DNA of 64,000 bases from Haladaptatus sp. DJG-WS-42 (GTDB taxonomy: Archaea > Halobacteriota > Halobacteria > Halobacteriales > Halococcaceae), in NCBI RefSeq assembly GCF_037198285.1, contig NZ_CP147243.1, positions 2,596,422 through 2,660,421 on the forward strand. The letters run 5' to 3'. This document shows, piece by piece, positions 23,896 through 31,931 of the stretch (positions are counted from its first letter, which is position 1; each line of letters starts with the position of its first letter). The notes beneath the pieces are model-generated. The model made no database searches. It saw nothing but the letters and a program-made list of their open reading frames with translations, and had not been told where the DNA came from. The position numbers were made by a program, and so were the translations under genes.

Positions 23896-25220
23896 CGCTT
23901 GAGACTACGGAGCTTTTCAGCGAGCCAATCGACGGTCTCCTCCGGAGATTTCCCGCCGACGAGCAGTTGGTCTGCGGCCTGTCCGAACACCTGGTTGCCG
24001 TAGCCGTCTGCGGCGAGCAGGTTCGGCGCGCCGCCGTCGCCCGTGGCGAGGACGGAGGTGAACACGTCCCAGTTGTCCTTGACGAGTTGGAGGACTTCTG
24101 GGTACTCGTTCAGCGTCTCGTTGTTTTTGACCGCGTCGCTGTCGAGCTGTTCGCGGCTTGGTGGGAACTGGAACAGCGGCGCAGAGAGCACGAAGTCGAA
24201 GAACTTCTCAGACTGGTTGAAGAACTTCACGAACTCCTGTGCGCCCGTCGTCGCTTGGCCGTCGTTTCGCACGAGGTGGCCCTCCATGTACGCCCACCAC
24301 TTGTCCTGGGCCTTCCCCTGTGGAACGGGGAACGGCATCGGGCTGAACTGCTTCACTAAATCTGGGCGGTTACTGGACATGATGAGGATGGGCAGTCCAC
24401 CTACGGAGACGCCCGCGGCGGCGTTTTCCTGTTGGAGCGCACCAATCGCGTCGCCCCACTCCCACCCGCTGCCGTTGGGCGAGTACTCGGCCATCTGCTG
24501 GACCCACTCGAACGTCTCGATGGCGGCGGCGCGGTTGTCGCCTTTGTCCACCGTGACCTCGATGTTGTCAGACGGCCCGGAGTAGATTTGGACGTCATTT
24601 TGCCAGAGGTACTGGGTCATCTGTGTGTCGGCGTTGTTCGTCTGCCCGGACTGGACGATGTACCCCTGCATGTCCTCTTCTTCGGAGACGCGCTGTGCCT
24701 CTGCCTGCCAGTTCTCCCACGTCTCTGGATTCTCGTCGTAGATGTCGCTTCGATACCACCCCATCAGCGGTTCGACCATCGCCGCCGCGAAGTAGGACTC
24801 GCCGTCTACGTTCACGGGGTCAGGGAGGTCGTTGTTCGCCACTGCGTCGGTGAGCGGCGCGAGGACGCCGTCTCGCTGGAGGCGGTAGGCGTCGGTCGAG
24901 GTGTCAAAGAGGATGTCCGGTGGGTTGCCCGCCGCCACCATCTTCTGCATCTCTTGGTCGGTCGAAGTCCCCTTCGAGGTGTACGTCACTTCGACAGTGT
25001 ACTCTGATTGCTCTTCGAACTCGGCGATAATCGCGTCCATCACTTCCTTCGAATCGCCGCGGTCTGAGAGGTAGCGGACGGTGGTGCTCTCGCCGTCGCC
25101 TCCGCCGCCACCGCCGCCAAGACAGCCGGCGAGTGCGAGTGCGGATGCGGTCGCGCCCGTGCCCTGTAAGAATCGTCGTCTGGTGTGCTTCGCTGGTCGG
25201 TTGCCTGCCTCGTTAGCCAT
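23892..25220 (-). CDS. Tat-exported lipoprotein, ABC substrate-binding protein
   Basis: A 442-residue extracellular solute-binding protein of the family 1 (UgpB/MalE-like) type. The N-terminus has a twin-arginine motif (TRRRFLQG, residues 13-20), a hydrophobic stretch and a lipobox LAGC with Cys33, then a Gly run as a flexible linker. The mature protein is acidic. It captures the substrate outside the cell for the two permeases encoded next. The start at 25220 is preferred over 25235 because a GGATAAAG box predicts transcription beginning near 25229. The substrate is not identifiable from sequence; a sugar is the default for this family. Confidence 0.92.
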   Translation of the reverse strand: MANEAGNRPAKHTRRRFLQGTGATASALALAGCLGGGGGGGDGESTTVRYLSDRGDSKEVMDAIIAEFEEQSEYTVEVTYTSKGTSTDQEMQKMVAAGNPPDILFDTSTDAYRLQRDGVLAPLTDAVANNDLPDPVNVDGESYFAAAMVEPLMGWYRSDIYDENPETWENWQAEAQRVSEEEDMQGYIVQSGQTNNADTQMTQYLWQNDVQIYSGPSDNIEVTVDKGDNRAAAIETFEWVQQMAEYSPNGSGWEWGDAIGALQQENAAAGVSVGGLPILIMSSNRPDLVKQFSPMPFPVPQGKAQDKWWAYMEGHLVRNDGQATTGAQEFVKFFNQSEKFFDFVLSAPLFQFPPSREQLDSDAVKNNETLNEYPEVLQLVKDNWDVFTSVLATGDGGAPNLLAADGYGNQVFGQAADQLLVGGKSPEETVDWLAEKLRSLKR

Positions 25221-25224
25221 GGTT

Positions 25225-25271
25225 TGGTATACCATGGTCTACCATGAACGACTTTATCCTACAGATGTAGG
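25225..25271 (-). promoter_or_regulatory. promoter and operator-like repeats of the ABC/CoA-transferase operon
   Basis: On the minus strand a TATA-like GGATAAAG (25252-25259) is preceded by the inverted repeat CCTACA-TC-TGTAGG (25258-25271). It is followed, around the predicted start of transcription, by two CATGGTA repeats exactly 10 bp apart (25240-25246 and 25230-25236), plus the palindrome TGGTATACCA (25225-25234). Repeats one helical turn apart over a start site are typical operators. The regulator may be the HTH-10 protein encoded just upstream. Confidence 0.55.
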
Positions 25272-25313
25272 TTCTTTAAGTACACTTCCGGAAACACGCG
25301 GGGGTTATCTCCC

Positions 25314-25991
25314 TCACGTAGACGGGCCGGGAGCAACGGGTGGGTTGCCAACGGCCACCTGCGTCGACGACTGGTGGAGCGCCTCGGTGAGGAGCTTTTT
25401 CTCGGCTTTCCGCAGGTGTTCTAAGAGCGTCGTGTGCGTGATGTCGAGTTGGGCGGCGAGCGTCTTCGCGTCGATGCGTCGAGGCCAGTCGAAGTAGCCC
25501 TGTTCTATGGCGGCTCTGATGACCTCCTCTTGTCGCGTCGAGAGCGAACTCGTCGTGTCGTCTACTGGCGTCAGGCGGCCGAGTCTGACACTCCCGATTT
25601 TCCGAAGGTCTGTAACGATGGCTTTCAGGTCTTCGCGTCTGAACACGATGACGTCGAACACGCGCTCGTTGCCGTTGACGCGGTCTAATCCGTGGAGCAT
25701 GCCGTGATTTTCACGGATGATGGGCAACGCACCACATGAGCGTTTGGTGACGAGCAGCCCGGAGGTTCCGATACGCTCGACCTCGGTCACCATCTCGTCC
25801 TCGCGCAGGCGCGCCTCGAAGCGGTCGCTTCGTTCACCGGCTTCGATGAGGAACGTGATGTACTCGTCGTCCAGCACTTCTTCTTGCGTGACGGTGAACG
25901 ATTCGTCTCCCTCGCTTGTGATTTTGCTCAGGACACAGTCACACTGCAAGTCGAGATAGAGGGTCGCGCGAAGCATGTGGTGTGTTCTCAT
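25314..25991 (-). CDS. bacterio-opsin-activator type (HTH-10) regulator
   Basis: A 225-residue regulator with an N-terminal sensor-like region and a C-terminal HTH-10 domain. The latter shows LSTRQEEVIRAAIEQGYFDWPRRIDAKTLAAQLDI then THTTLLEHLRKAEKKLL, the haloarchaeal Bat signature. The start MRTHHML has a GAGAG stretch just upstream and lies after a possible TATA (GATTTAG, near 26033); a Met 5 codons later is an alternative. The gene lies directly upstream of the ABC operon on the same strand, so it is the obvious candidate regulator for it; that is inference. Confidence 0.85.
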   Translation of the reverse strand: MRTHHMLRATLYLDLQCDCVLSKITSEGDESFTVTQEEVLDDEYITFLIEAGERSDRFEARLREDEMVTEVERIGTSGLLVTKRSCGALPIIRENHGMLHGLDRVNGNERVFDVIVFRREDLKAIVTDLRKIGSVRLGRLTPVDDTTSSLSTRQEEVIRAAIEQGYFDWPRRIDAKTLAAQLDITHTTLLEHLRKAEKKLLTEALHQSSTQVAVGNPPVAPGPST

Positions 25992-26029
25992 CTCTCGACT
26001 AATGAGTATTTGCATCGATTCCACCGAAC

Positions 26030-26038
26030 GACTAAATC
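26030..26038. promoter_or_regulatory. TATA-like box shared by divergent genes
   Basis: CTAAATCAT on the plus strand lies 27 nt before the ATG at 26061 (leaderless DUF7523-like gene). Read on the minus strand the same bases give ATGATTTAG, which could serve the HTH-10 gene starting at 25991. One site may thus face both ways. Confidence 0.4.
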
Positions 26039-26060
26039 ATCGTGACCGAAATGAGACAGT

Positions 26061-26546
26061 ATGTCTTCACTCGCCTCGGAGACGCGGGCCGCGGTTCGCG
26101 GGCATCCCTTTCTCCACTTCGCACTCAGAGCAGACGTTGTCAACTACACCGCCGCCGCTCGCTTTCTCGACATCGGTGACACGGAAGCCGTCACGGCCGC
26201 ACTCCGTCGCTTCGCGGACGACTTGCCAGCGTTCGAACAGACGGACTGCGCCCCGCGCGTCTCGATGCAAAGCGGGCTTGGTGAGGGCGACTCAGAGGAC
26301 GCACTGGTCACCGTTGGCGACACCCACCTTGTCGCTGGCGCGGGTTCGCTGACAGGCATCGTCGTTGCGGGCGACGTGTCAGTGACCGCACTGGGGCACG
26401 TGCTTTCCTGTCTCGCGCTCGCTGACATCGAACCGTTCGCTGCCGCAGGCACAGAAGGGACGCTCATCGTCGTCGTCGCTCGACGGGACGGCCCGACGGC
26501 GTTGCGAACGGTCGAACGGGAGTTGGAAGCAGTACCAGCGTATTGA
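26061..26546 (+). CDS. DUF7523-like haloarchaeal protein
   Basis: A 161-residue protein with an N-terminal helical segment resembling a small HTH (HFALRADVVNYTAAARFLDI, then TEAVTAALRRFADDL). A beta-rich remainder follows (ALVTVGDTHLVAGAGSLTGIVVAGDVSV). I recognise it as a conserved haloarchaeal family annotated DUF7523; no function is assigned. It starts 27 nt after a TATA-like box. The next gene, a sensor kinase, begins 50 nt later in the same direction with its own AT-rich promoter. Confidence 0.8.
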   Translation: MSSLASETRAAVRGHPFLHFALRADVVNYTAAARFLDIGDTEAVTAALRRFADDLPAFEQTDCAPRVSMQSGLGEGDSEDALVTVGDTHLVAGAGSLTGIVVAGDVSVTALGHVLSCLALADIEPFAAAGTEGTLIVVVARRDGPTALRTVERELEAVPAY

Positions 26547-26567
26547 GATACGAGAGAGTAATATTCA

Positions 26568-26576
26568 TTTATGATA
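26568..26576 (+). promoter_or_regulatory. TATA-like region of the sensor kinase gene
   Basis: TTTATGATA lies about 25 nt before the ATG at 26597 within an AT-rich stretch, consistent with a leaderless transcript and with the shorter start. Confidence 0.5.
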
Positions 26577-26596
26577 CATATAGAATAGATATACTA

Positions 26597-28114
26597 ATGG
26601 GTGATTCCATCCACACCGAGGAGCAGTTTCAGGCACTGATTGAGGGCTCCTCTGATATCATCGCAATTCTCGATAAATCGGGGGCAATTGTGTATCAAAG
26701 TCCCTCTACTTCACGGGTACTCGGCTACGGGCCGGGCGACCTTCTCGGCGATAACGCCTTTGACTATGTCCATCCCGACGACCAAGAGCACACCATCGCA
26801 GAGTTCTTTCGCGCGCTCGAGGACCCAAACTACATCCCGACTATCGAATACCGGTTTCGACACGCAGACGGCTCGTATCTGACGCTCGAATCTCGTGGCC
26901 AGAACCGCTTTGACGACCCGAACGTCGAGGGGTTCGTCGTGAACACCCGCGACGTGACCGAGCGGGTCCAACGCGAACAGACGCTCACCGCGCTCAGAGA
27001 GGCAACCAACCGCCTCATCACAACCGGGTCACAGCAAGCGGTCGCAAAGGCGGTCGTCACGGTCGCAGAGGACGTCCTCGGCGAATCGCTCACCGCGGTG
27101 TGGCTCAAAGAGTCAGACCCAGACCGCTTGACGCTCACCGCCCAGACGGAGTCGCTAGCCGATTTCGACCTCTATGAGAGCGTCCGTCCGAGCAACGGAC
27201 TCATCTGGCCGGTGTTCCGCGCGGGACGGACCTACGTGTTCGACGATATCCAAACCCAAGATCTCGCCATCCCGGAAACGCCGATTCACAGCGCCATCAT
27301 GGTTCCACTCGGCCACCACGGCGTGCTCGGTATCGGCGCACGGGAACTCGAGAAGTTCACCGACAACGACGTCGACTTCGCAGAGATTCTTGCGAGTAGC
27401 GCCACGGCCGCCTTAGACCGGCTCGAACAGGAACGCGAACTCGAATTTCAGAACCGTCGCCTCGACTTTCTGAACCACATCCTCCGCCATGACGTGTTGA
27501 ACAGCATGTTCGTCATCCAATCGCGTGCAGAGTTGCTCCAATCCCACACCGACGAGGAGGGCGCACGTCACCTTGCGACGATTCTCACCTGGTGTGACGA
27601 CATCGTTTCGATGACAAAGGAGATGCGCCTCATCGTCGATACCATGAGCGGCGGTGAGGGGAAACCCGTTGGCCCAACCAACCTCTCTGCGTCGCTGCGC
27701 GCGGCGACCGACAAGATTGAAAACACCCACGACGAGGTCACCATCACGACGCAGATTCCCGATGGCATCACCGTCTCCGCGAACGACACCCTCTCGCAGG
27801 TGTTCGACAACCTACTCGGCAACGCGGTGACGCACAACACAACCGGGACGCTCTCACTCGACGTGTGGTGTGAGGTGTACGCAGACGAGGTCATCGTCGC
27901 CATCGCCGACAGCGGTGGCGGCATCGCCGATGACCGGAAAACCGAAATCTTCAGACGCGACGTGAAAGGCTTAGAAAGCGGTGGCTCCGGACTCGGTCTC
28001 TACTTCGTTGATACGCTCGTTCGAAGCTACGGCGGAACAGTCTGGGTCGAAGACAACGACATGGGCGGTGCAACGTTTTTCGTCTCGCTTTCTCCCGCAG
28101 ATGCGAGTGCGTGA
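26597..28114 (+). CDS. PAS-GAF sensor histidine kinase
   Basis: A 505-residue soluble sensor kinase. A PAS domain (residues about 9-125) starts EEQFQALIEGSSDIIAILD and ends before the VNTRDVTERVQREQTL linker. A GAF-like domain (about 135-280) follows. The H-box is FLNHILRHDVLNSMFVIQSR, with the phospho-accepting His near 302. The ATP-binding end has a DNLLGNAVTHN N-box and GGGIADDR and GGSGLGLYFVDTLV G-boxes. No membrane helices are seen, so the signal is likely cytoplasmic. Haloarchaeal kinases of this build often act with orphan response regulators; none is next to it here. Confidence 0.9.
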   Translation: MGDSIHTEEQFQALIEGSSDIIAILDKSGAIVYQSPSTSRVLGYGPGDLLGDNAFDYVHPDDQEHTIAEFFRALEDPNYIPTIEYRFRHADGSYLTLESRGQNRFDDPNVEGFVVNTRDVTERVQREQTLTALREATNRLITTGSQQAVAKAVVTVAEDVLGESLTAVWLKESDPDRLTLTAQTESLADFDLYESVRPSNGLIWPVFRAGRTYVFDDIQTQDLAIPETPIHSAIMVPLGHHGVLGIGARELEKFTDNDVDFAEILASSATAALDRLEQERELEFQNRRLDFLNHILRHDVLNSMFVIQSRAELLQSHTDEEGARHLATILTWCDDIVSMTKEMRLIVDTMSGGEGKPVGPTNLSASLRAATDKIENTHDEVTITTQIPDGITVSANDTLSQVFDNLLGNAVTHNTTGTLSLDVWCEVYADEVIVAIADSGGGIADDRKTEIFRRDVKGLESGGSGLGLYFVDTLVRSYGGTVWVEDNDMGGATFFVSLSPADASA

Positions 28115-28161
28115 ACCCGCCACCGACGGATTCAAACACCTTTGCTCAGTATCCTTTGATA

Positions 28162-29604
28162 ATGACGCTACACGTGACGAATACGCTCACAGGTGAGCGC
28201 GAGGTGTTCACGCCACAGAACCCGGACTCCGTTCTTCTTTATTACTGTGGCCTCACCGTCTCTGATTTCGCGCACCTCGGCCACGCCCGCTCGTGGGTGC
28301 ACGTTGACGTGATGCACCGGTGGCTCGAATTTCTTGGCTACGACGTTCACCACGTCGAGAACTTCACCGACGTAAACGAGAAAATCGTCGCGCGAATCGG
28401 TGCCGACGTAGGCGACGACGAGGCGTCGGTGGCGCGCCACTTCATCGAGCAGACACTCGCCGACATGCGCTCGCTGAACCTGAAGCGCGCAGAGATTTAT
28501 CCCCGCGTCTCAGAGCACATCCCCGAAATCGAGTCGCTCATCGAGACGCTCATGGAGAAGGGCTACGCCTACGAATCGAACGGGTCGGTCTACTTCGACG
28601 TGACCACGTTCCCCGACTACGGCAAACTCTCGAATCAGTCGGTCGAGGATTTGGAGTCACAGGGCGACCCGACCGAACGCTCTGAAAAGCGCAACCCGGC
28701 AGACTTCGCGCTCTGGAAAGCCGGAGAAGCCCACCCCGACGACGCTCCGCCGGGCGGCGACGTGTGGGACGCACCGTGGGGCGAAGGCAGACCGGGCTGG
28801 CACATCGAGTGCTCTGCGATGTCGATGACGCACCTCGACGAAACCATCGACATCCACGTCGGCGGCCAAGACCTCGTCTTCCCGCACCACGAAAACGAAG
28901 TTGCCCAGAGCGAGGCGGCCACTGGCAAGCAGTTCGCGCGCTACTGGCTTCACGTCCGCCTGCTCGAAACCGAGGGCGAGAAGATGTCCACGAGTCTTGG
29001 CAACTTCTCGACGGCCAAAGACATCGTTGCAGAGTATGGAACAGACGTGGTGCGAATGTTCCTCATGTCCGCCGCGTACAACCGCACACAACTGTTCAAC
29101 GAGGCGACGTTCAGCGAGGCCGAAAAGCGCTGGGAGACGCTTTCACGGGGCTACGAACGCGCGGTCGAAGCCTGCGACAGCGTGGACGCCTCCGGCAAGG
29201 TCGTAGACGAGGCACTCAGAGCTGCTCTCGACGCAACCCGCGACTCGTTCACCGACGCGATGAACGACGACTTCAACACCCGCGAGGCGCTCGCGGCACT
29301 GCTCGAACTCGTCTCTGCGGTCAACCGCCACGCGGACGACACAGCCCAGTTCGACTACAAAGGCCTCCACGAGGCGGTCACGCTGTTCGAGGAACTCGGT
29401 GGCGGCGTCCTCGGCTTCACCTTCGGCGGCGAGCCAGAAAGCGACGTTTCGCTCGCGGGTGAGGTCGTTGACCTCGTGCTCCGGGTGCGTGAACAGGAGC
29501 GCGAGGCAGGGAATTACGAACGCGCAGACGAACTGCGCGACGAACTCGACGCGCTCGGCGTCACCATCGAAGATTCGGACAACGGCCCGACCTATCGCCT
29601 CTAA
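28162..29604 (+). CDS. cysS: cysteinyl-tRNA synthetase
   Basis: A 480-residue class I synthetase that charges tRNA-Cys. Visible signatures are YYCGLTVSDFAHLGHARSW (zinc ligand Cys and HIGH-type HLGH, about residues 25-43), the GWHIECSAMSM block with further zinc ligands, and KMSTSLGNFSTAKD (about 275). The ATG giving MTLHVTNTL is chosen; a frame extends 17 codons upstream, but that sequence lies in the gap after the kinase and is not protein-like. It is monocistronic or read with the kinase, whose stop is 47 nt upstream. Confidence 0.95.
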   Translation: MTLHVTNTLTGEREVFTPQNPDSVLLYYCGLTVSDFAHLGHARSWVHVDVMHRWLEFLGYDVHHVENFTDVNEKIVARIGADVGDDEASVARHFIEQTLADMRSLNLKRAEIYPRVSEHIPEIESLIETLMEKGYAYESNGSVYFDVTTFPDYGKLSNQSVEDLESQGDPTERSEKRNPADFALWKAGEAHPDDAPPGGDVWDAPWGEGRPGWHIECSAMSMTHLDETIDIHVGGQDLVFPHHENEVAQSEAATGKQFARYWLHVRLLETEGEKMSTSLGNFSTAKDIVAEYGTDVVRMFLMSAAYNRTQLFNEATFSEAEKRWETLSRGYERAVEACDSVDASGKVVDEALRAALDATRDSFTDAMNDDFNTREALAALLELVSAVNRHADDTAQFDYKGLHEAVTLFEELGGGVLGFTFGGEPESDVSLAGEVVDLVLRVREQEREAGNYERADELRDELDALGVTIEDSDNGPTYRL

Positions 29605-29675
29605 CGTCGGTTGCGTCGACTTCCGTTTGTGGAGGGGTGGTACGTGCACCCATACTGATTGGTAGGCCAAGAGAC

Positions 29676-29683
29676 TTATATGG
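29676..29683 (+). promoter_or_regulatory. TATA box that fixes the start of the DUF6517-like gene
   Basis: TTATATGG predicts transcription from about 29706, just before the ATG at 29710. An earlier in-frame ATG (29680) lies inside this box and so cannot be the start on this transcript. Confidence 0.6.
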
Positions 29684-29709
29684 AACAAAGAGTAAGACGC
29701 GCACAACAG

Positions 29710-30363
29710 ATGATATCACGGCGTAGAGCACTTGCCCTGTTTTCGATGGGGGCAGTTGGTTCACTGAGCGGATGTATTGGCTTCTTGACAGGGTCGGAGG
29801 CGCTCAAATTCTCGGCTGAAACTGCGACAGTCGCCTCGGCGTCCCTCGACGAGACCGGCTACGAGAAAGCGCCGGATTCCTCCGGTGAGCAGACGGTCGA
29901 ACGGTCGTTCTCGGTTGCAGACCAAGAACGGCAGGTCGAGGTCACGAACCACATCCAGGAGTACAAACGCAAGGTCGACCTCGGCCTCCTCGGTGAGCAG
30001 GAACTCGCCCGTTTCATCGTCCTCTCGACGCCGAAAGTTGACATCGCGGGCAAGACGTTCAACCCCGTTGGCGAGTGGTCTGCAAAGGAGTTCGTCATGC
30101 AGATTCAGTCGGCCTACAAGGGGCTGAGCGACATCCAACAGGAAGGCGAGCGCTCGGTTTCGATGCTCGGAGAGAGCCGAACGGTGACCAAATTCAGCGC
30201 CCGTGCAGAGGTCGCAAACGGCGAGAAGGTTGACGTGTACATTCACGTCACCGAAGCTGTGGGCGACGGCGACGACTACGTCGTCGGCATCGGCGTCTAC
30301 CCACAGCAGATCGACGGCGAGCAGGCACGCGTAGACGAACTCATCGCGGGCATCGAGCACTAA
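29710..30363 (+). CDS. DUF6517-like lipoprotein
   Basis: A 217-residue secreted lipoprotein with an N-terminal SRRRALALF Tat-like motif and lipobox LSGC (Cys22). The mature part (SFSVADQERQVEVTNHIQEYKR, LSTPKVDIAGKTFNPVGEW, and ARAEVANGEKVDVYIHVTEAVGDGDDYVV) matches the haloarchaeal DUF6517 family as I recall it. It is probably anchored outside the cytoplasmic membrane; function unknown. The start is set by the TATA box 27 nt upstream. Confidence 0.8.
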   Translation: MISRRRALALFSMGAVGSLSGCIGFLTGSEALKFSAETATVASASLDETGYEKAPDSSGEQTVERSFSVADQERQVEVTNHIQEYKRKVDLGLLGEQELARFIVLSTPKVDIAGKTFNPVGEWSAKEFVMQIQSAYKGLSDIQQEGERSVSMLGESRTVTKFSARAEVANGEKVDVYIHVTEAVGDGDDYVVGIGVYPQQIDGEQARVDELIAGIEH

Positions 30364-30405
30364 TTCGCGGCAATCCTTTTTGCGTGGGCCCGTGTCACGG
30401 TGCGT

Positions 30406-30570
30406 ATGAACACCGTACTGGGTGCGGGGATTGCGATTACGGCTCTCAGCCTGTTCGGCTACGCCCTCGGCATCGTTGCACCCTACCCGGGACGCGAGCT
30501 GTCACTGACCGGTGCGATGGTCGGCGTTACCTTACTCTCTATTAGTTGGATTACCGGGGCGGACGCATGA
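30406..30570 (+). CDS. 54-residue membrane protein coupled to corA
   Basis: A short gene: ATG AAC ACC at 30406 through TGA at 30568-30570, 54 codons. Two hydrophobic segments are predicted, residues 5-25 (LGAGIAITALSLFGYALGI) and 36-50 (GAMVGVTLLSISWIT), joined by a short polar loop with PYPGREL. Its stop overlaps the corA ATG as ATGA, so the two are co-translated. Clean codon use, hydrophobic pattern and coupling argue it is real. A role as a small CorA partner is suggested only by position; I do not recognise a named family. Confidence 0.7.
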   Translation: MNTVLGAGIAITALSLFGYALGIVAPYPGRELSLTGAMVGVTLLSISWITGADA

Positions 30571-31547
30571 CCACCGAAGCGGTCGTTTTCGTTGACGGCG
30601 AAATCACACAATACGACGACCTTGACGCTGCGAAAGCCGCACAGGGAACGACATGGGTGAGGGCAACCGAAGCGAGCGAAGGGGAGCTGCTCGATGTGGC
30701 GGCCGTGTTCGACATCCACCCGCTCACGGTCGAAGACCTCGTAAACGACGTCCGCCCGAAAACCGAAGAGTTTCGCAACTACACGTTCGTCCTCATGAAA
30801 ACCGCGCGGCTCCGGAAAGGTGATACGACGTTCAACGAGGAAATTCGCGACATTCCCGTTGGCGTCTACATCGGCGACGACTGGGTCGTCACGCTCTCGG
30901 CGGCCAGAATCAAAGCCATCGACACCACGTGGGAGGCAGTGTTACGCGAAGACGAGCGGTTGCTCGAACGGGGGCCTGACTTCACTGCCTACCGCGTCAT
31001 CGACGGCATCGTAGACGGCTACTTCGACGTGTTAGACCAGCTCGAAGACCAAATCGAAGCCATCGAAGACGAGGTGACGACCTCGACGGACATCGAGACA
31101 CTTGAAGCCATCAACGCGGTTCGCCGCGACCTGCTCTCGTTTCGGAAAGTTTCGTGGCCCTCGCGCGAAGCGGTGGGCATCCTCGCCCGCGGGGACCCGA
31201 AGCAAATCCAACAGCCCACAGAAAAGTACTACCGCGACGTGTACGACCACATCGTGCAGGTAGTGGACCTCATCGAAACCTACCGTGACCTCGTAAGCGG
31301 CGCGCGAGACATCTACCTCAACGTGCTCTCACAGTCGACAAATGACGTGATGAAAACGCTCACCGTCGTCGCAACCATTGTCTTGCCGCTCACGCTCGTC
31401 ACGGGATTGTTCGGCATGAATTTCGCTGGCAGCGCCTACAACATGCCCGAGTTGCAGTGGCCCTACGCCTATCCCACCGTCCTCCTCGGGATGTTTCTCA
31501 TCACGATTATCCTCGTCGTGTACTTTCGCGAACGGTCGTTTCTTTAG
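30567..31547 (+). CDS. corA: CorA-type magnesium/cobalt transporter
   Basis: A 326-residue CorA-family channel. The long cytoplasmic N-terminal domain (1-260) ends in two membrane helices (about 264-286 and 302-321). The selectivity motif GMN occurs in LFGMNFAG at the end of the first helix. Function in the family is Mg2+ (or Co2+, Ni2+) uptake as a pentamer. The start is the ATG that overlaps the stop of the 54-residue membrane protein; a slightly longer frame upstream is that gene read in another phase. Overlapping hairpins follow the stop. Confidence 0.93.
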   Translation: MTTEAVVFVDGEITQYDDLDAAKAAQGTTWVRATEASEGELLDVAAVFDIHPLTVEDLVNDVRPKTEEFRNYTFVLMKTARLRKGDTTFNEEIRDIPVGVYIGDDWVVTLSAARIKAIDTTWEAVLREDERLLERGPDFTAYRVIDGIVDGYFDVLDQLEDQIEAIEDEVTTSTDIETLEAINAVRRDLLSFRKVSWPSREAVGILARGDPKQIQQPTEKYYRDVYDHIVQVVDLIETYRDLVSGARDIYLNVLSQSTNDVMKTLTVVATIVLPLTLVTGLFGMNFAGSAYNMPELQWPYAYPTVLLGMFLITIILVVYFRERSFL

Positions 31548-31550
31548 TTC

Positions 31551-31578
31551 GGTGTCGTTCGACACCCCCGATTGGGGG
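31551..31578 (+). terminator. overlapping hairpins after corA
   Basis: GGTGTC-GTTC-GACACC (31551-31566) and CCCCC-GATT-GGGGG (31565-31578) begin 4 nt after the corA stop and share two bases, so they cannot both form fully. This looks like a terminator, though no T-run follows closely. Confidence 0.45.
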
Positions 31579-31624
31579 CGCTGTCGCTCACGACGAGTGA
31601 ATAATTATCAAGAATCGATACTAC

Positions 31625-31843
31625 TTACTTCAGGAAGGGGTCTGCCATGTGGTCAGTCGTGCGAGTCCACACCGCCGTCGCGCGAGCGAGGCGGAACGTC
31701 ATGACACTGAAGGCAACCACGAGAGCGAGAACGAACGTTGCAAGCCCCGTTGTGGTTGTGAGCAGACTTCCTGAGAACTCTCCGATGACCGCGAGTGCGA
31801 CACCGAGAAGCGAGATTGCTGAAAGCGTTTCGAGTGGTTCCAT
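31625..31843 (-). CDS. small two-helix membrane protein
   Basis: A 72-residue protein with two hydrophobic helices (about residues 8-26 and 33-50) and a basic/polar tail (RLARATAVWTRTTDHMADPFLK). I do not recognise the family. A GGTTTATGAACC box on its strand (31871-31882) lies about 33 nt upstream. It is read against corA and diverges from the MscS gene; its expression level cannot be judged here. Confidence 0.55.
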   Translation of the reverse strand: MEPLETLSAISLLGVALAVIGEFSGSLLTTTTGLATFVLALVVAFSVMTFRLARATAVWTRTTDHMADPFLK

Positions 31844-31870
31844 CGTGTGTGGTGAAGGGAACCTCCCCGG

Positions 31871-31882
31871 GGTTCATAAACC
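31871..31882 (-). promoter_or_regulatory. TATA-like box of the gene ending at 31625
   Basis: GGTTTATGAACC on the minus strand, with GGTT and AACC ends forming a small inverted repeat around the TATA core, lies about 33 nt before the ATG at 31843. Confidence 0.4.
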
Positions 31883-31931
31883 TGTCGCAGAATTGATAAT
31901 TATGATACTGGTTGTCTAGGGTCTCCGTGTC

